A stretch of DNA of 60,000 bases from Membranipora membranacea (taxonomy: Eukaryota; Bryozoa; Gymnolaemata; Cheilostomatida; Membraniporidae): positions 17,297,387-17,357,386 of the forward strand of contig OU612069.1 of assembly GCA_914767715.1 (NCBI GenBank), written 5' to 3'. Of the stretch, positions 38,301 to 50,835 are shown one piece after another. Positions within the stretch are counted from its first letter, which is position 1. Every line of letters begins with the position of its first letter. A model generated the notes under the pieces. It had not been told where the DNA came from and ran no database searches. It saw nothing but the letters and a program-made list of their open reading frames with translations. The position numbers were made by a program, and so were the translations under genes.

Positions 38301-40296
38301 ATAAAGCTATGTGGGAGTGGGAGTGTAATTCAGGTAAACTTATAAAAATACTGAAGATATAGATCAAGTATTATTAATTTTGCCGGGATTGAGGTGCCCT
38401 GCTTCTATGGGTGCACGGATATATCAGAATAGGGGAAGCATATCAGTTTGAGAAAACTATTATCAACATTGGTTTGACGCACAAAGGAGTAGTTTTCCAT
38501 TGTTGATAGACTTGGAATGATCCGCTTGAAAAAAAGCCCAGAAATGATATAACTAAGGAAATTTCATATAACAGCATCATAATCAGGCAATGATGCATTT
38601 CACAGCAGGTATGAGCACTCACCGACAAGGCAAATAGCCTGAGATCGATACATAGAACAAACATGATAGGTAGAGCCCAGTTCTCATCCTTCATCGCCTG
38701 CATAGCCTTCGAGAATGCTGTCACAGCCGCTGCCTGACATCCGAAAGCTTCAATAAAGTCGTGATTACTAACCGCCCATAGAGCTCTAAAAATTAAAATT
38801 AAAACACCCGCATGAGAATGTAACTCCAAATAATGACAACTTTATAAAAAAAAAGCCAGGAAGACAGCAGCAGCCAAGTTACTACATCTATGAATGAGTG
38901 AGCAATTCTTTGCAGTAACTTATAAAATTGCCAGAAGGAACAGGTCAAAGTAGTATGACAGCAGTTGCGTATAACTGAAACCCAGGCACTCTCAGCCATA
39001 TTGAGACCTGATGTAAATAGTATTATAGTTGAGTGCAGAATCTGCTAATCTGTGAACCAATTTTATCGGGCAAACAGTATGTCAAATCAAGTTTATCACA
39101 GTATATTTCTAAGTGAAATCCTCCAAACCAGACCCACCCCTTGTCAATGTGTTGTCACTGATTGGCTGTTGTGTGGGTATGAGAGCCAATGCCAGGTCAC
39201 TGAATGTACCCGTCGACATATAGTGACTTCGAAACTTGTATTGATAAGTTCTTTCTTACCTGACTTTGGCTCTCACCACCCTCAGCCAATCAATGCCCAG
39301 CACCCCCCCCCCCCCAAATAACAAAAAAATATTTTAACGTGATTTAATATCTGTCTAGGTGACAGTTTTCCAACAGCAGACAAATGCCCTACCTGATATG
39401 AGCAGCTACTATCTCATCCCAGGGCTGTCTGAGGATCTGTTCACATTTCTGTTCAGGATTCTGTAGCTGTAGTCGAGGGTTGTTGATGTGTGGATGTTTG
39501 AACGATAGCAAAGGCTAAAGAAACAGAAAAGATTAGAGAATTAGCGAACCGGAGAACTAGCAGGCTCTATTCTGATAAATTGTCTCATGGTGCAAGCTAA
39601 ACAACGCTGCATTTTGCAGCCTTGCTTTAATTTCAAGTTTGCAAGCTATTAGATTGCTACAGAGAGCTATAGGATGGCTGCATGCGCCATTGCCAAATAT
39701 TTCAATTGGGATGGCATTACAGTGTCATGAACTTGTGTGCCATTCTGCTCATTCCGTTTCAGTCCACCGCTGTAACCCTTATTATAACAGTCTGTTCGCA
39801 TGAGGTGATCGGGTGCTAAGATCAACCATTTAGTGATATTGTTGTTAATGTAATGCTTCCAACATTGACCTGGGATATTATTTACGGCTTGGTAGTTCAG
39901 ATGTGAAGGAATAAGAAATTGACCTCAGTTATTAGTAAGACATATTTACCGCTAGATTTAGTCCATCTCGGTCATCAAGGCAATCAGAAACCTACAGAGA
40001 CGAACAATAACAAGCGTTAAATCGGTTACCTAGGTCTAGGTCCTCGATTCTAATAGACATCTCTTTTTGGTGAATTTCAAGGTAGATCTTTATGATATAA
40101 GCTTCTCTTGCATGACATTCACCTTAAATTAAAGCAATGGGAAAAACAGCAAGGAGCTTGAAAATATGTCTCTTTCAAAATTGTTCAGCCCAATTCATTA
40201 ATGAATGAATGAAAAGGTAAGAGTCAAAGTTTGCGATCGACTATAATACAGGTAACTTACATGAGAAAGGTACGAGTTCAGCGTGGTGTGCGCCAT
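32385..40296 (-). CDS. PCID2: PCID2, PCI domain subunit of the TREX-2 mRNA export complex
   Basis: Twelve exons, all with GT-AG junctions and consistent phases: 40296-40261, 39991-39950, 39514-39393, 38785-38623, 38068-37962, 37268-37193, 36694-36600, 35281-35134, 34767-34694, 33921-33796, 33357-33234, 32474-32385. The sum is 1203 nt, 400 aa plus stop; human PCID2 is close to 400 aa. The start [12 protein letters not shown] matches the family N-terminus. Diagnostic blocks in order: [142 protein letters not shown] and [10 protein letters not shown]. The N-terminal half is helical repeat and the C-terminal part is PCI with winged helix. Known role of the family: with GANP and DSS1 in TREX-2, coupling transcription to mRNA export at the nuclear pore. 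No broken exon. Confidence 0.96.
34450..34640 (-). mobile_element. tRNA-derived SINE in PCID2 intron 9
   Basis: In reverse complement, ggtagctcagttggttagag is a textbook A box and D-arm, and ctcgggttcgaaacccg a textbook B box and T-arm. The anticodon stem does not pair, and a non-tRNA body (to about 34450) follows. It lies between exons 9 and 10, in the same orientation as the host gene. It is better preserved than the SINE fragment at 9598-9700. Confidence 0.8.
35425..35886. mobile_element. Fold-back element with arms over 200 bp in PCID2 intron 7
   Basis: The left arm 35425-35650 and right arm 35669-35886 are inverted copies with few mismatches around an 18-bp spacer. Both ends share ttaaaccactgctgacacag; the centre shares gctgagatcc. 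No coding potential. Transcribed as part of the PCID2 pre-mRNA, it would form a long double-stranded stem. Confidence 0.9.
35937..35984. repeat. Short inverted repeat in PCID2 intron 7
   Basis: atcatatcagagactata pairs with tatagtctctgatcatat-type sequence, with only minor mismatches around an AT-rich loop. Confidence 0.6.
37762..37854. repeat. Inverted repeat in PCID2 intron 5
   Basis: Inner arms gttgctctccctccact (37783-37799) and 37818-37834 pair with one mismatch, and the pairing extends imperfectly outward to about 37762 and 37854. Open frames on both strands across it are by-products. Confidence 0.7.
39120..39305. mobile_element. MITE-like repeat in PCID2 intron 3
   Basis: About 185 bp with imperfect inverted ends (gtcaatgtgttg to cagccaatcaatgcc). 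It shares spaced motifs (caatgtgttg, gctgttg, gagagcca, caggtca, cgacatata/tgatatat) with 47885-48080. A poly-C run adjoins it at 39301-39315. Confidence 0.5.
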
Positions 40297-40893
40297 GCCT
40301 CAACCTGTCGTCCAATGTGGTCCAGGTTCTTCCACTGCTCTTCCTGTGCAATTCGATCTGCAATCACACATAGGGCTTTTTATATATAGAATAATGATGA
40401 GCAAGTTATTTACATTGTAATCCAGAGGTCTACTGCAAACAAGGTAGCTGGCAATGTTAGACTAGATCAAAAGTTAGTCTAATTTTGCAATAAACCCTGT
40501 GTTTGGCAGTAGGCTAAGGGTTAACTCCTTGCAAAGGTTTTTTCCTCAAATTTCTCCTTCTCCCTTCCAATAAGACTGATTACCTGAATCACGCGTGAGC
40601 AAAGCATTTCTGCAGCATCATGAAATCATGGGGGGAGGGCTGATCGCCTTTTGCATAACCTTTAAGTTCAGGGAAGAGGACCTAATAACTGAATAGGCTT
40701 GTACTTGAGATAATGCTGAATGGTAGTTAAACCGTGTGTTAGGTCTTCATAGGAGAGAGAGGGGAAGTGAAGGAAGTGACATTAATTGATGATCGCCCCA
40801 TATGCCCGAGGGATGGTGTAAGTGAGCAATTGGTATCGGATTGTACATGTCTGTAGTGCCCCTGAGCACAAACCAATTACAACAAATGATCAT

Positions 40894-40982
40894 AACCTAG
40901 CAGCGTCACTCAGCAATGAACAACAATGAAGGTACAGCCGTCACTCCTTTCATTGCTCATTGCTGCTTGGCACTGCTAGGTT
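40894..40982. repeat. Imperfect 37-39-bp inverted repeat
   Basis: Left arm 40894-40932 (starting aacctagcagcgtcact) pairs imperfectly with right arm 40946-40982 (ending ggcactgctaggtt). Small fold-back element. Confidence 0.65.
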
Positions 40983-41768
40983 TGCAACTTGAAAAAAACT
41001 AACTTAATCCTTCAAGTTAAAAGGTTAAGTTCATTACAGACAGGTAAGTTGGAAAGAATGTAAATTGTGAATGTAGAGAAATAAGAGTTGTGGACTCACT
41101 GACACTAATCAAAGATCTCCAAATCAATTGAATTACTTTTCTGTATCAGCTTGATAAATAAAATCCTGCAGAATAATGATAACTTACATCACTTACATCA
41201 ACTTGCATCAAAGACGACATCAAGCTAGACCACCTAGGGGGGCGTAAGGGGCGTGCCTCAGTTTTGGGACATAACTACATAAGGTTTGGGCATTGTTCCA
41301 GAATACCATCCCATGGGTAGGGCATTTGGGTTCAGAGCGGGTACAAGTACCCATCTAGTAGGGCATCAGTAGTATTGTCCTTAGATATTCATATCCCTTA
41401 TTGTCCGGGGCAGAAAACAGTTCCCTGTGGCAGCGATAGAGCGTGGCTCGTCCCGTGTTTGTGATCTTGTCGAGACTGTAGTATGGGGCTGGTTTATTAT
41501 TTCATCGTAGGATGTGAGAGTGCAGGGTGTGCCTCCTCTCTTGACAGTACGTTATTTAGGAGCTTTACCCTGGAGTTCTTCCGCCGAATATCTAGCTGTT
41601 CCAGCTGCAATTTCTCCTTTGCTAAGTTTGAGCAAGGAGTAACTCCTTGGTTTGAGATCAACAACAACGACCACAGCAAAATAAAAACTTCAGGGGGCGG
41701 TCAAACATTGCCAAAGTACGGGCTTCGTGAGTAAACCTGCCTATGGATCAATCAGTTCCATTCATTTC

Positions 41769-42133
41769 ATTCAGAACACAGACAGCAGGTCACTGACAGT
41801 TGATTTGATGAGTTGCAGCCTTGTGTGTGTTTGTGGTGGTGAAGATGGGAAGCTGTGCATGAACCAAGTAATCGCAGCTGTGGAGCTTCTGTACCCGCCA
41901 ATTACGTTGCTCAGATGAGTCACTTCTCTCTTATAGGTCAGAATATTAACTTCTGACCAATGAGAGAGAGAGATGTGACTCACCTGAGCAACGTAATTGG
42001 CGGGTACAGAAGCTCCACAGCCGCGATAACTTGGCTCATGCAAGCTTCCCATCTTCACCACAACAAACACAACACACACAATGCTGCAACTCATCAAATC
42101 AACTGTCAGTGACCTGCTGTCTGTGTTCAGAAT
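41769..42133. mobile_element. Nearly perfect fold-back element with arms of about 175 bp
   Basis: The ends attcagaacacagacagcag and ctgctgtctgtgttcagaat are exact inverted copies. The arms converge on ggtcagaa (41936) and ttctgacc (41951-41958) with a 7-bp loop. No clear target duplication. Open frames on both strands, including 41771-42163, result from the palindrome and are not a gene. Confidence 0.9.
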
Positions 42134-44176
42134 CAAAATAATAATGCAGCAGAGAAACAACATACTATTATTTTGAAGAATGGAAGCTGTGAACCTAAAT
42201 AGGGTTCATTGCTCTCACCCTAAGTTGCAATATTGGCCCCCAGCCACAGCAGGGAGTTTCCATATTCTCTGCCCACAGGAAAGGTCGAAATATTATGATA
42301 ATTCATTAGAGTTGTGCCATCATTCATAGAAAGAAAGTTTTTATTCACATAATTTCTGAATAAATGTGCTAGTTTGGCTCACTCAGGGAATTTCGTAGTT
42401 CGTAATCCATAATTGATTTGAGGAGAGGGATATATAGCCCATGTTTGATTCATAGCCTGCGTTCTCTACACAAGAGCAATGCCAAAGTGAAACTGCTATA
42501 CAGAATACAACCACCAACTGATATTGGGCACATCTTTTCCTTGTACAAATTGGGCATTTGTTGATTAGCTGTGGTTTTGGTCATACATACAGTATCTGAT
42601 TGAGTGAAGAGAGCACATCGCCATAGCTGGGATTGTATGAAGATAGCCTTCAAAGGTATGTTAGTACTGACTATTGCCTGTAGTGGGAGAGGAACTATTA
42701 TTATTGATACTAAGTAATAATTCTACTATTACTTACTAGTCACTGGTGCCAGATCAATGGTTGAGGGCCCCAGTTCTCTGGGCCTCGACCACTAGACCAC
42801 TCAACCAATGGACTTGCACCAACTACAGAAGGCCTGTGCTGCTAATATTAAGAGTCCACTATACATTACAAGGCCTACTACTCTAGGTAAGGCACAACAA
42901 TGGTTCATAATGTGTTGGCAATCAATCAAAGCCAACACATTAGGCCTATTGGTTAATAAATATAATGGCCTGCAAACAAGAAAAGTGATTCAACAAACAA
43001 CCAATCAGTATCATGCTAGTATTACTAAATTTTCATGCCTTTCCAGGTTGAAGTTAGCTTCATTGTGAATGACCGATGATCATTCGACCGTAGGGCCAAC
43101 TTGAATGGATTTAGGAAAGGCCTGTTTGCCCCTCCATCTGATGTCTGTGGAGTAGCCCTAGCTAGACGGAGGGTAGATAGCAGATAGTTGGAGTCCATCT
43201 ACTCTTACACCTTCTTTGCAATTACTCTGCGCTTTTTGTTTGATATGGAAGCTGGGATGCTGAGAGCATTACGAAATTTTATGCTGTTCTAAATGGGCCC
43301 CAAAAATTGTTGCTGGCGACTGGTGTTGTAAAACGTGTAGGCCTACTATAATACATGTCCCGTATAGCAAGTGCCACACTTTGCACAACACCCGAGTGTT
43401 TGATTGGGCTAAGTACATAGAACTAGAATATCCCTTAGCACGTAACATGACCTTCACCAACAAACCCTCTACTATGAATATTTGATGAAACTGGCTACTA
43501 CCCAAACAGAAAAGAACTTTTGCTGTAATGCATTTAAATATCAAACAAACAAGAAATTCATACAAAGTCTCTCTCCTATTAGTAGAAAGACTCTCTTGTT
43601 CAGTTTTAAGGGCTCTGCCGTCAGGGATGACTATAGATTTGGCAAGACAACTACTTGTTGCTTCACAATATTACTATATGAGCTATGAGGTGCATCTTGC
43701 CTTATCTTAGTAAGCTCGTGTTGTTGTAATTGTCAAATCAATACAAAAAAGGGGCTTCATAATAAAGTATGAACGGTGCATCGGATTGAGAACCTGAAAT
43801 ACATCTCACACACATCATGAGCATCATGAGGTCTAACCCTTTATGCCTTTATGATGAATTTTTTATGACAAATTGCCCTGCGTAAGTCACATTTTTCACT
43901 CATGACACTTGAATTATATTGTCCTTGTGACTGCACAATATAAATAGCCAGGGAGGGTGGTAGAGCAGCCTCTCCCACACTCCCTGGCTAGAGTATAGTC
44001 TCTGTCCTGACAATGTCTTTGAACATAAAATAATTTAGGATGAGGACTAGAATATGTTGTTTTGCTTTATACTCTTATTAGGCTACGATAATTGGGGACA
44101 TAATAGACATACTTGGTGAAAAATTCTGGCATGCTTATAGAAATGCATTCCCTATTTCCATGGATAAATCCACAGG

Positions 44177-44248
44177 CCGTCTGTAGTTGGTGCAAGTCCA
44201 GTGGTCACTGGGGCACTCGACCACTGGACTTGCGCCAGCGACAGACGG
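44177..44248. repeat. 30-bp inverted repeat, member of a small family
   Basis: Arms 44177-44206 and 44219-44248 (ccgtctgtagttggtgcaag outward) pair with few mismatches. Related sequence with gcaccaactacagaagg and gaccactagaccactc is present at about 42740-42840. Confidence 0.7.
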
Positions 44249-44473
44249 TTTGTTGTTAAATTGATGGTAGCCAACTCTATAAATGTGTAGGCCTATCAGA
44301 GCAATCTTAATTTGCCTTGCTGAAAATCTTTGTGTCCTTTTATCGATATCTTCCTCTCTTTCAGGTTGAATGACCAATGGGCCTACTGGGCCTATGTTGT
44401 TGAGTGAGTAGTGTATGAATGGTGAGAAGAGGGTGATACATTACATACTTTACACACTTAGAGGAGGTTAATC

Positions 44474-47400
44474 ATGGAGCAGCCTTCACATTCCCAGGTA
44501 TGCCATTGTCTGACTTGTCCTCAAAACTTTATCTGTACATGGAAATTTTGTATACACTTTATTTGCTGCTAATGAGAACATGCGGCATCGAGATGAAAAG
44601 TATACTAATAATGATGATTGCAAGAAGAGGTTTATAAAGGTCTAAAAAAGTCTGGTCAGGTTTTCAATAAACAAATCTTTAGGTCATTGCATTTACATAT
44701 AGCTTTAAAGTGATGATTTGCTGAGATGAGCCGTTCTGCTGTTTGAAATGGATTTGTCTGATAACCTGGCACTATGCCTGTTGCACAAAGAATGAATTCA
44801 GTACGAATAGCTGTGTGTCTAACCTCAAATGAAATTTTTCATCAAGATATTTCTAGAAAATTGTTGGCGATAGTGCCCTCCCCCTCCGTCCCCTCATAGG
44901 GCATGTTAATCAACTACATGTATCTAGTGAAACAGCAAAACTGATTGAAACCCCTGCATTGATGTTAATTTTACCCAAGGTGACAGATACAGATCAAATG
45001 TCAGAAGTAACCATAGACAAAACAAACACACCTGTGTTTGTTTTGTCTATGGAAGTAACAGTCAAATTTCCAAGTAGTGAATTTCCAAAGCTGTAATATG
45101 AAGCGCTTATGAATCATCACTGTTTATCATTGCATTCAATTTTAATAGCTTGATATATATCCTCACACTGTGTTGATATCAAGTTTGATAGTCAGTGATT
45201 TTTGGTGAAAACTGTTTACAATATATTGCCAGCCAAAACCACAATCCCACTCGAATGTGTGACCCAGTATGAGTAGTCAGCCTCAGATGTCTGATATATC
45301 AATCCATTTCTGTTACTTCCTGGTAAGGTACTATTATTCTGGATCTCAGATTTGTAAACTGTCAAGTAAACTGTGGTAATTAAAAACCAACGCTAGTGCC
45401 AAATAAAATAACATCACGATAAATTGTATTCAAAGGTGACAGGGGGAATTGATTAGCAGGAAACTATTTGCTTTGTTTAAATTGTAATTTTACAACGGAA
45501 CAGGCCCATACCAATAAGTGATAAATATGGTCTATTCGGACAATTTTGTTTATATGGGTTGGTTGGTTGCAACTTGAGGTTGTTCCAGTCTGAGATGTAT
45601 TACATTGTGAGATCTAACACATGTTTGCGATGAAGCTTCAAATTAGACTAGCATCACATTGGACTGCCTTTTTTGTTAGCCCATTCACAAAAATTCATTA
45701 GCAGAAGGTATTTCTATGAATACATATTCTTAAGCCTTTTATGCTATCGGAATGTAAACAGAAAAAAAAACGTGTTGTGATAAAAACAGTGTGTTAGTAT
45801 CATCGGAAGCATGTTAGACGGTTTTCTTTTCTTTGCATTCATCTGACTTGTAATAGCCTGAGTGAAATCAGGAAATACTTTGATAACAACTGTGACAAAC
45901 TTTTTGGTGACATGACACTAAGATAATTATGGTCACTCAGAGCACAAAAGTTTAGTTTGATACGAAGCAGCTTATTGACGATTCTTGTGTTTATTCTTGT
46001 GCCCTACCTGTCTTGTGACCACGATCTCATCGGGATATGTCCTAGAACCGATAATCTGTTTTTTGTTAACCAGGGTGCATCTTTTTTCCTTTTTTACCAA
46101 TTCCCCTTATCATGAGGCCAAAAATTGTTGGCACCCAGGCTAAATAGCTTGACTTCCACTGTGTACAAGTGACAGTAAGGCCCATAAAGTCTAGATAAGG
46201 CAGAATGTTTGACATTTGAAGGCAAGTTATGAAATTAAGGATTGGCTTGGTTAATTGACCATTGTCAGCTTGAGGAAGTTGATATTAAAATGTCTGAAAA
46301 CCACTGGGGCTAGTAAAGATACTTTCAAATGGCTAGTAGTATTTAATTTCTCATCAGTGACAAAAGTATACTCATGCTATGGAGGGGATCATAGATATAT
46401 AGCTGTATCTTTTATCTATGGAGCGGATATAGTGACACCTTACCTAACAACAATATCAATGTACAAAGTTTATAGTTATAAATTCCCGGTAGCTCTCTAG
46501 GAGTCACCACAAAAATTTTAAACTTAAAGTTGTTTTGCTGTTTGAGTTGTCCGCTTATGGTGTGTTTAAAAGGACCACCAATTCGTGGTTTGGGTAATCT
46601 TATGGCTTACAAAAGACAATGAAATTTTCAGTGTCATTCCTCTGCTACTAAAATTCAAAATTGCATTCTCTTTGAGCTCAGTGAAAACTGTTAGGGTGAT
46701 AAATGCTAGTGCTCGATTGAGCTCGTCGTTGAAAATACTGTCATGTTTTGTTGTTTGTTGCTTTTCTAGTATATACCGCGGAGCAGGGAGTCAGACCGTG
46801 TATCAGAGCAAACCCTCCAAGACAAAGACCTTAAGGAGCTGATAGAGATAAGAAATGGGCTCATCATTGCACAGGATGTGAGTATATGAAATATACTGGA
46901 CAGGCAGGCAACGCCTTCAATTTAATCTACTCTTTACCTAGTACCTTTTTCCTAAGCTATTTAACATTGTCCAAGCAAAAAGAGGATTGCTGATCGTTAA
47001 CCAAGATATTGCTGCCTTGGCACTAAGGCAGCTGATATTTCGCCGCCCATGCTTCGGGATATGGGGTGTGATAAGACACCTGATTTTAATTACCTTACCA
47101 ACCAGCCCCTTACCCTATTTGGCTTGTTACCATGGTGTTTTAAGATACCTACTTTCCTTTGTTCAGTGAGTGTGAGTATATGGTCATGTTCTCAAGAAGG
47201 CGACACTATCTACTGGTAAGATGGCCAATGAGACTGTTGCTGAGGCCCCCTCAGCGGAACAAAGAATAAAGGTAAGCTTGTGAGGGAAAAATATTCCACA
47301 GAAAAACTACATACTATACTATAAAGCCCCAAAATAGGCCAAATAAAATTGTTTTTACTTAACACAACAGCTGCCTCCAAATTTTTCTTTTTTACTACAT

Positions 47401-48562
47401 TGATATTCTTACTCAGGACAAAATTCCCTTCGATTTGATATATGATGTTGCTTTATTCCTTCCGATATCATGAACCGCCAAAAAAAAGATGATCTGTCCG
47501 TTGACCATGCAGTGTGCAGAGCCAGTTTACCTCTAGTAGATCAGCCAATTTGACCAATGACTTTCCCTCTGACTGCATATGATCCTGAGATAATTGTGTA
47601 CTGTGTACCCCATATAATATTTGGCAAAAGTTAACAAAACGCATACTACAACTTTTTAAATTTGCATACAACCCTGGCACCACTAGATATAAATCCGATT
47701 GTAATTTGCCTTCACAGATAGGCAACATACTGAACAATGAAAATCCTAGGTATAAGCATGCAAATTTAGAAGGAGTACATCATTACGCATCAAATATCTA
47801 AATATAACTTTTGTGGTTGTCTGCTACTTTAATTCCTCAGTCTAATAGCAGTGTGTCAAGCAAACACATTATGATGGTCAAACATCTAGACTAGCCAATG
47901 TGTTGGCTCTGATATGCTGTTGGGAGGGAGAGAGCCAGTGTCAGGTCAGATGGTACTTCCCTGAAAGTACCTATTGATATATGGTAAATTTGAAAGTAAT
48001 TCAGTTTCACTTTTAATTTCACTTACACTTATACTTACACCAATCAGTTCAGAGCCAATACATTGACTACCTCTAGACTCCAAACATATGTCTTCTTGTT
48101 ACTTTTAGAACGATTCCAAGGAGAAAAAGTCACTATACACAAGTGAGATGATTGGAGGCGGTACATTTGGTAATGTGTATAAAGGTCAGCTCACTGATGG
48201 CAAGAACGAAAAGGAACTGTGCATTAAACAGGTATATAATACCCTCCCTGAAGAAAATTTATCATCCCCTCTCTTGGTACTGTAACAGTTGGACTAACTT
48301 GGGATGATTGTCCTTCCACCCTCATCTAGTAATACCTAACTCAAGCAGCATATCTCATTTCACGATAGCTTTATGACCAAATTGCATCATGACAAATGTT
48401 GGTACTTTTTCAATCAGACAAAGAATGGATGTGTGTTGGCTCTGATAAGTGAACATGAGATATTATATATGCTGGAGAAATCTCCTCGTGACAACATCAT
48501 TAATCGACTGTTTTTGGCACAGTGGAATGAATTTAGGAATCTTGGATTGGATATCTTTCCAA
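44474..48562 (+). CDS. Protein kinase gene, 5' exons only (N-lobe)
   Basis: Five exons can be chained in frame: 44474-44497 (MEQPSHSQ, donor gtatgc), 46770-46877, 47197-47271 (acceptor ctcaag; start 47200 is also possible), 48109-48231 and 48418-48562. The first four introns are all phase 0; exon 5 ends in phase 1. The 158 residues comprise a polar leader with LQDKDLKELIEIRNGLIIA, then a kinase N-lobe. GGGTFGNVYKG (85-95) is the glycine loop, K109 in ELCIKQ the strand-3 lysine, and E124 in SEHEILYML the likely helix-C glutamate, 15 residues after the lysine as in tyrosine kinases. NIINRL would be strand 4. I find no HRD, DFG or APE motif before 53172. The rest lies beyond the window, in unseen exons, or is lost. 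Confidence 0.6.
45011..45052. mobile_element. 42-bp perfect palindromic insertion with 6-bp duplication
   Basis: ccatagacaaaacaaacaca (45011-45030) pairs perfectly with 45033-45052 across a 2-bp spacer. aagtaa flanks both sides (45005-45010 and 45053-45058). It lies in intron 1 of the kinase-like gene. Confidence 0.75.
47885..48080. mobile_element. MITE-like repeat in intron 3 of the kinase-like gene
   Basis: The ends are imperfect inverted repeats (gtctag-type through caatgtgttggctctga against tcagagccaatacattg and ctctagac). Internal motifs are shared with 39120-39305. It ends about 30 bp before the kinase exon acceptor. Confidence 0.6.
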
Positions 48563-48779
48563 GTGAGTAGAACAACTCCAAATGTAAGCAAATGGGATCT
48601 TGATCTAAAATAAAACATAAGTATGATTTTATGTGCTATTTTAGGGCAGCAAAAAGGGACCTATTGACAGCAAGTCCTGCATTATTTGTAATTTGAATAA
48701 GGAACATTCACATTTTCCAGTGTGATTAAAGTTATCGTAGCGCTTTTGGGCTTGAGATATTTGCTGGCGTAAATAAAAT

Positions 48780-48895
48780 CGTATTAGTCTTCCTCGAATT
48801 GCGCGCAACAGAATGCTGAAAAACACCTTAAAACGCCTCTTAAATTGGCTGTTTTTCGGCATTCTGTTGCGCGCAATTCAAGGAAAACTGATACG
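48780..48895. mobile_element. Fold-back element with 46-bp arms
   Basis: 48780-48825 pairs with 48850-48895 with few mismatches. The arms share gaattgcgcgcaacagaatg and its inverse. The spacer is 24 bp. Probably a miniature inverted-repeat element, 200 bp downstream of the last kinase exon seen. Confidence 0.8.
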
Positions 48896-49294
48896 TTATG
48901 CCATATTCTGTTGGCATTTACAGCTTATATTATGAACTTTTATTGACCACCGATCAATGCATGAAGCAAATAAGACCATGTTTTTGATATGCTTTTTCAA
49001 AGCGGCTCCGTATGTGAGACTTTTAAAAAAAACATTGTCTTGTCTGAGTGCTGGTCCTTTTGACAGCATGTCTGACGTGATGGAAAAATGATGCAAAATG
49101 TATTTACCTTTGATGGTCTATGCTGATCTTGATACATTTGTTATACTGCTAAAATTTGTGGTGTGTGTCATTTAAACAGCAATATATTGGGAAAAAGCAA
49201 AAAATTTGTCTCAAATAGTTACTTAAAATTTGAAGTTATCTACTCAGGTTGGGTGTGTAGATAACTCCACACACCAACAAAAAAGTGTTACAGG

Positions 49295-49345
49295 CGTCTG
49301 ATCTAGGATCACAAGGTCCTGAGTTCGAGCCCACACCGGGTGCAT
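49295..49345 (+). mobile_element. tRNA-like SINE fragment
   Basis: ggtcctgagttcgagccc resembles a B box and T-arm, and ggcgtctgatctagg upstream resembles an anticodon region. No full A box is visible, so a truncated SINE is likelier than a tRNA gene. Confidence 0.4.
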
Positions 49346-50798
49346 TGTTTGTCTAGAAAAAATGATCACCTTCATATACTATTAAACTCGATGCCTTAGT
49401 TCTTGTAGGTATTTATGAACAGCAATTTTTTTGTCCAGTACAGTTGTTTTGAAGAATTTATTCTGAAAATGAGAGTTTAAAAATTAAAGATTGCTCTATT
49501 TTTCTCAGCAGCTTTGACAGCTTTGTGTGCGGGGAGCCCCCAGAATTTTCATTAAATATACTGCCTATACTGAGATTGAGTCCATTTGATGGCTGTGTTA
49601 GGTTTTGGATGCAAAATATTTATAAGCTTGATTTGGAGTTTGATGGGTTAAACCTTGACATCGACTAAATCAACATCTCTTAATCATAACTTATAGCATG
49701 ATATTATGGCATTCAAGTGCTACGTGTCAGTGAGTTTTTCAGACCTTTTAATTCAATGGCATCATGTGACCCACTCTGACCTTTGATCATTTTCTCATAA
49801 CTTTTTTTTTATTGAGATGCATGCAGTCTGATCTATTTTGCAGTTGTTTTGGCTAAAATGGTGTAAAAAGAATGCGATCAGCTACCTTTCAAATTCATCA
49901 AAAACTACTTGGAGGCAGACAAGTGTTAAGATGCCGTGTATGATGGAACCCACTACCAAATGTGTTTTAACCATCAACTAATGATAAGTCCATTGCTGTG
50001 ATAGGCGATGTCTCTCTCTCTCTCACACCTGCACCTGATTCATCTTAGCTCAAGACAATCACTATGCTCATCAAGATTAATCTAATGTTTTTCTCTGAGC
50101 CTATTGGCTTAATTTTTGTGAGACCTCTGTGTTAATAATGTTGTCAGGACCAATTCTACTACTCCTCTCGATACTGAGAAATATTTCTATGCAATATTTC
50201 ACAATGATGCAAACTAATATGCCATCTACTCTAAGTGCCATTTTTATTTTTATATCCTGATAACTTTCCGCCACTCGTCCCCAATCAGTTTGCTGTGTTT
50301 TTTTTTCTTATATGCAGTTCCATGTCATCTGCCCTTAGATATAGTTTAGTTTAATGATATTTTCAGTTGATTGCGAGAACTTATTTTCCCACTTATATTT
50401 TTACTGTTTTTAGAAATATCCTGTTCTCAATAAAATTAGACCACAAAGGTAACCAATACTCCACAACACCTTGATCAAACCAGTGCTCCGACGATTTAGC
50501 TAACATGATCCATGCTCTCCAAGTTTATAACCGTTTAGTTCCGTTGTTTTGATCCAAATAATTTTTCAAAAGAAATATACAGGGCTCCCCCAGCATCAAA
50601 TGTGGATGGACGTAGAATGCATAATAAGCCTAGACAGGACACCGTATACATCTAGATTGAGGTACTTAATTGGGGGTGACATTATGACATTGAATTGTCT
50701 AGGAGCAATGATTTTACCATTGATTCAAAGTTCCAAGTCAAGGTTTTTTGTTGAAATCTGGAACTATGTTACATCAGTATCCAAACAGTACCTCCTGA

Positions 50799-50835
50799 TA
50801 TATATATATATATACATGTATATGTATATGTATAC
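50799..50835. repeat. (TA)n and TATG microsatellite
   Basis: An alternating TA run grades into tatgtatatg units. Confidence 0.8.

Larger units (their letters stand above)
40297..44473. other. Intergenic spacer between divergent PCID2 and kinase-like gene
   Basis: Contains the inverted-repeat elements listed separately. No further exon is recognised. The PCID2 promoter should lie just right of 40296, but no TATA box or other element stands out. Confidence 0.45.

Noticed and set aside
41771-42163. 130-codon minus-strand frame
   Set aside because: It lies across the large palindrome and reads the same repeat in both directions; no domain.
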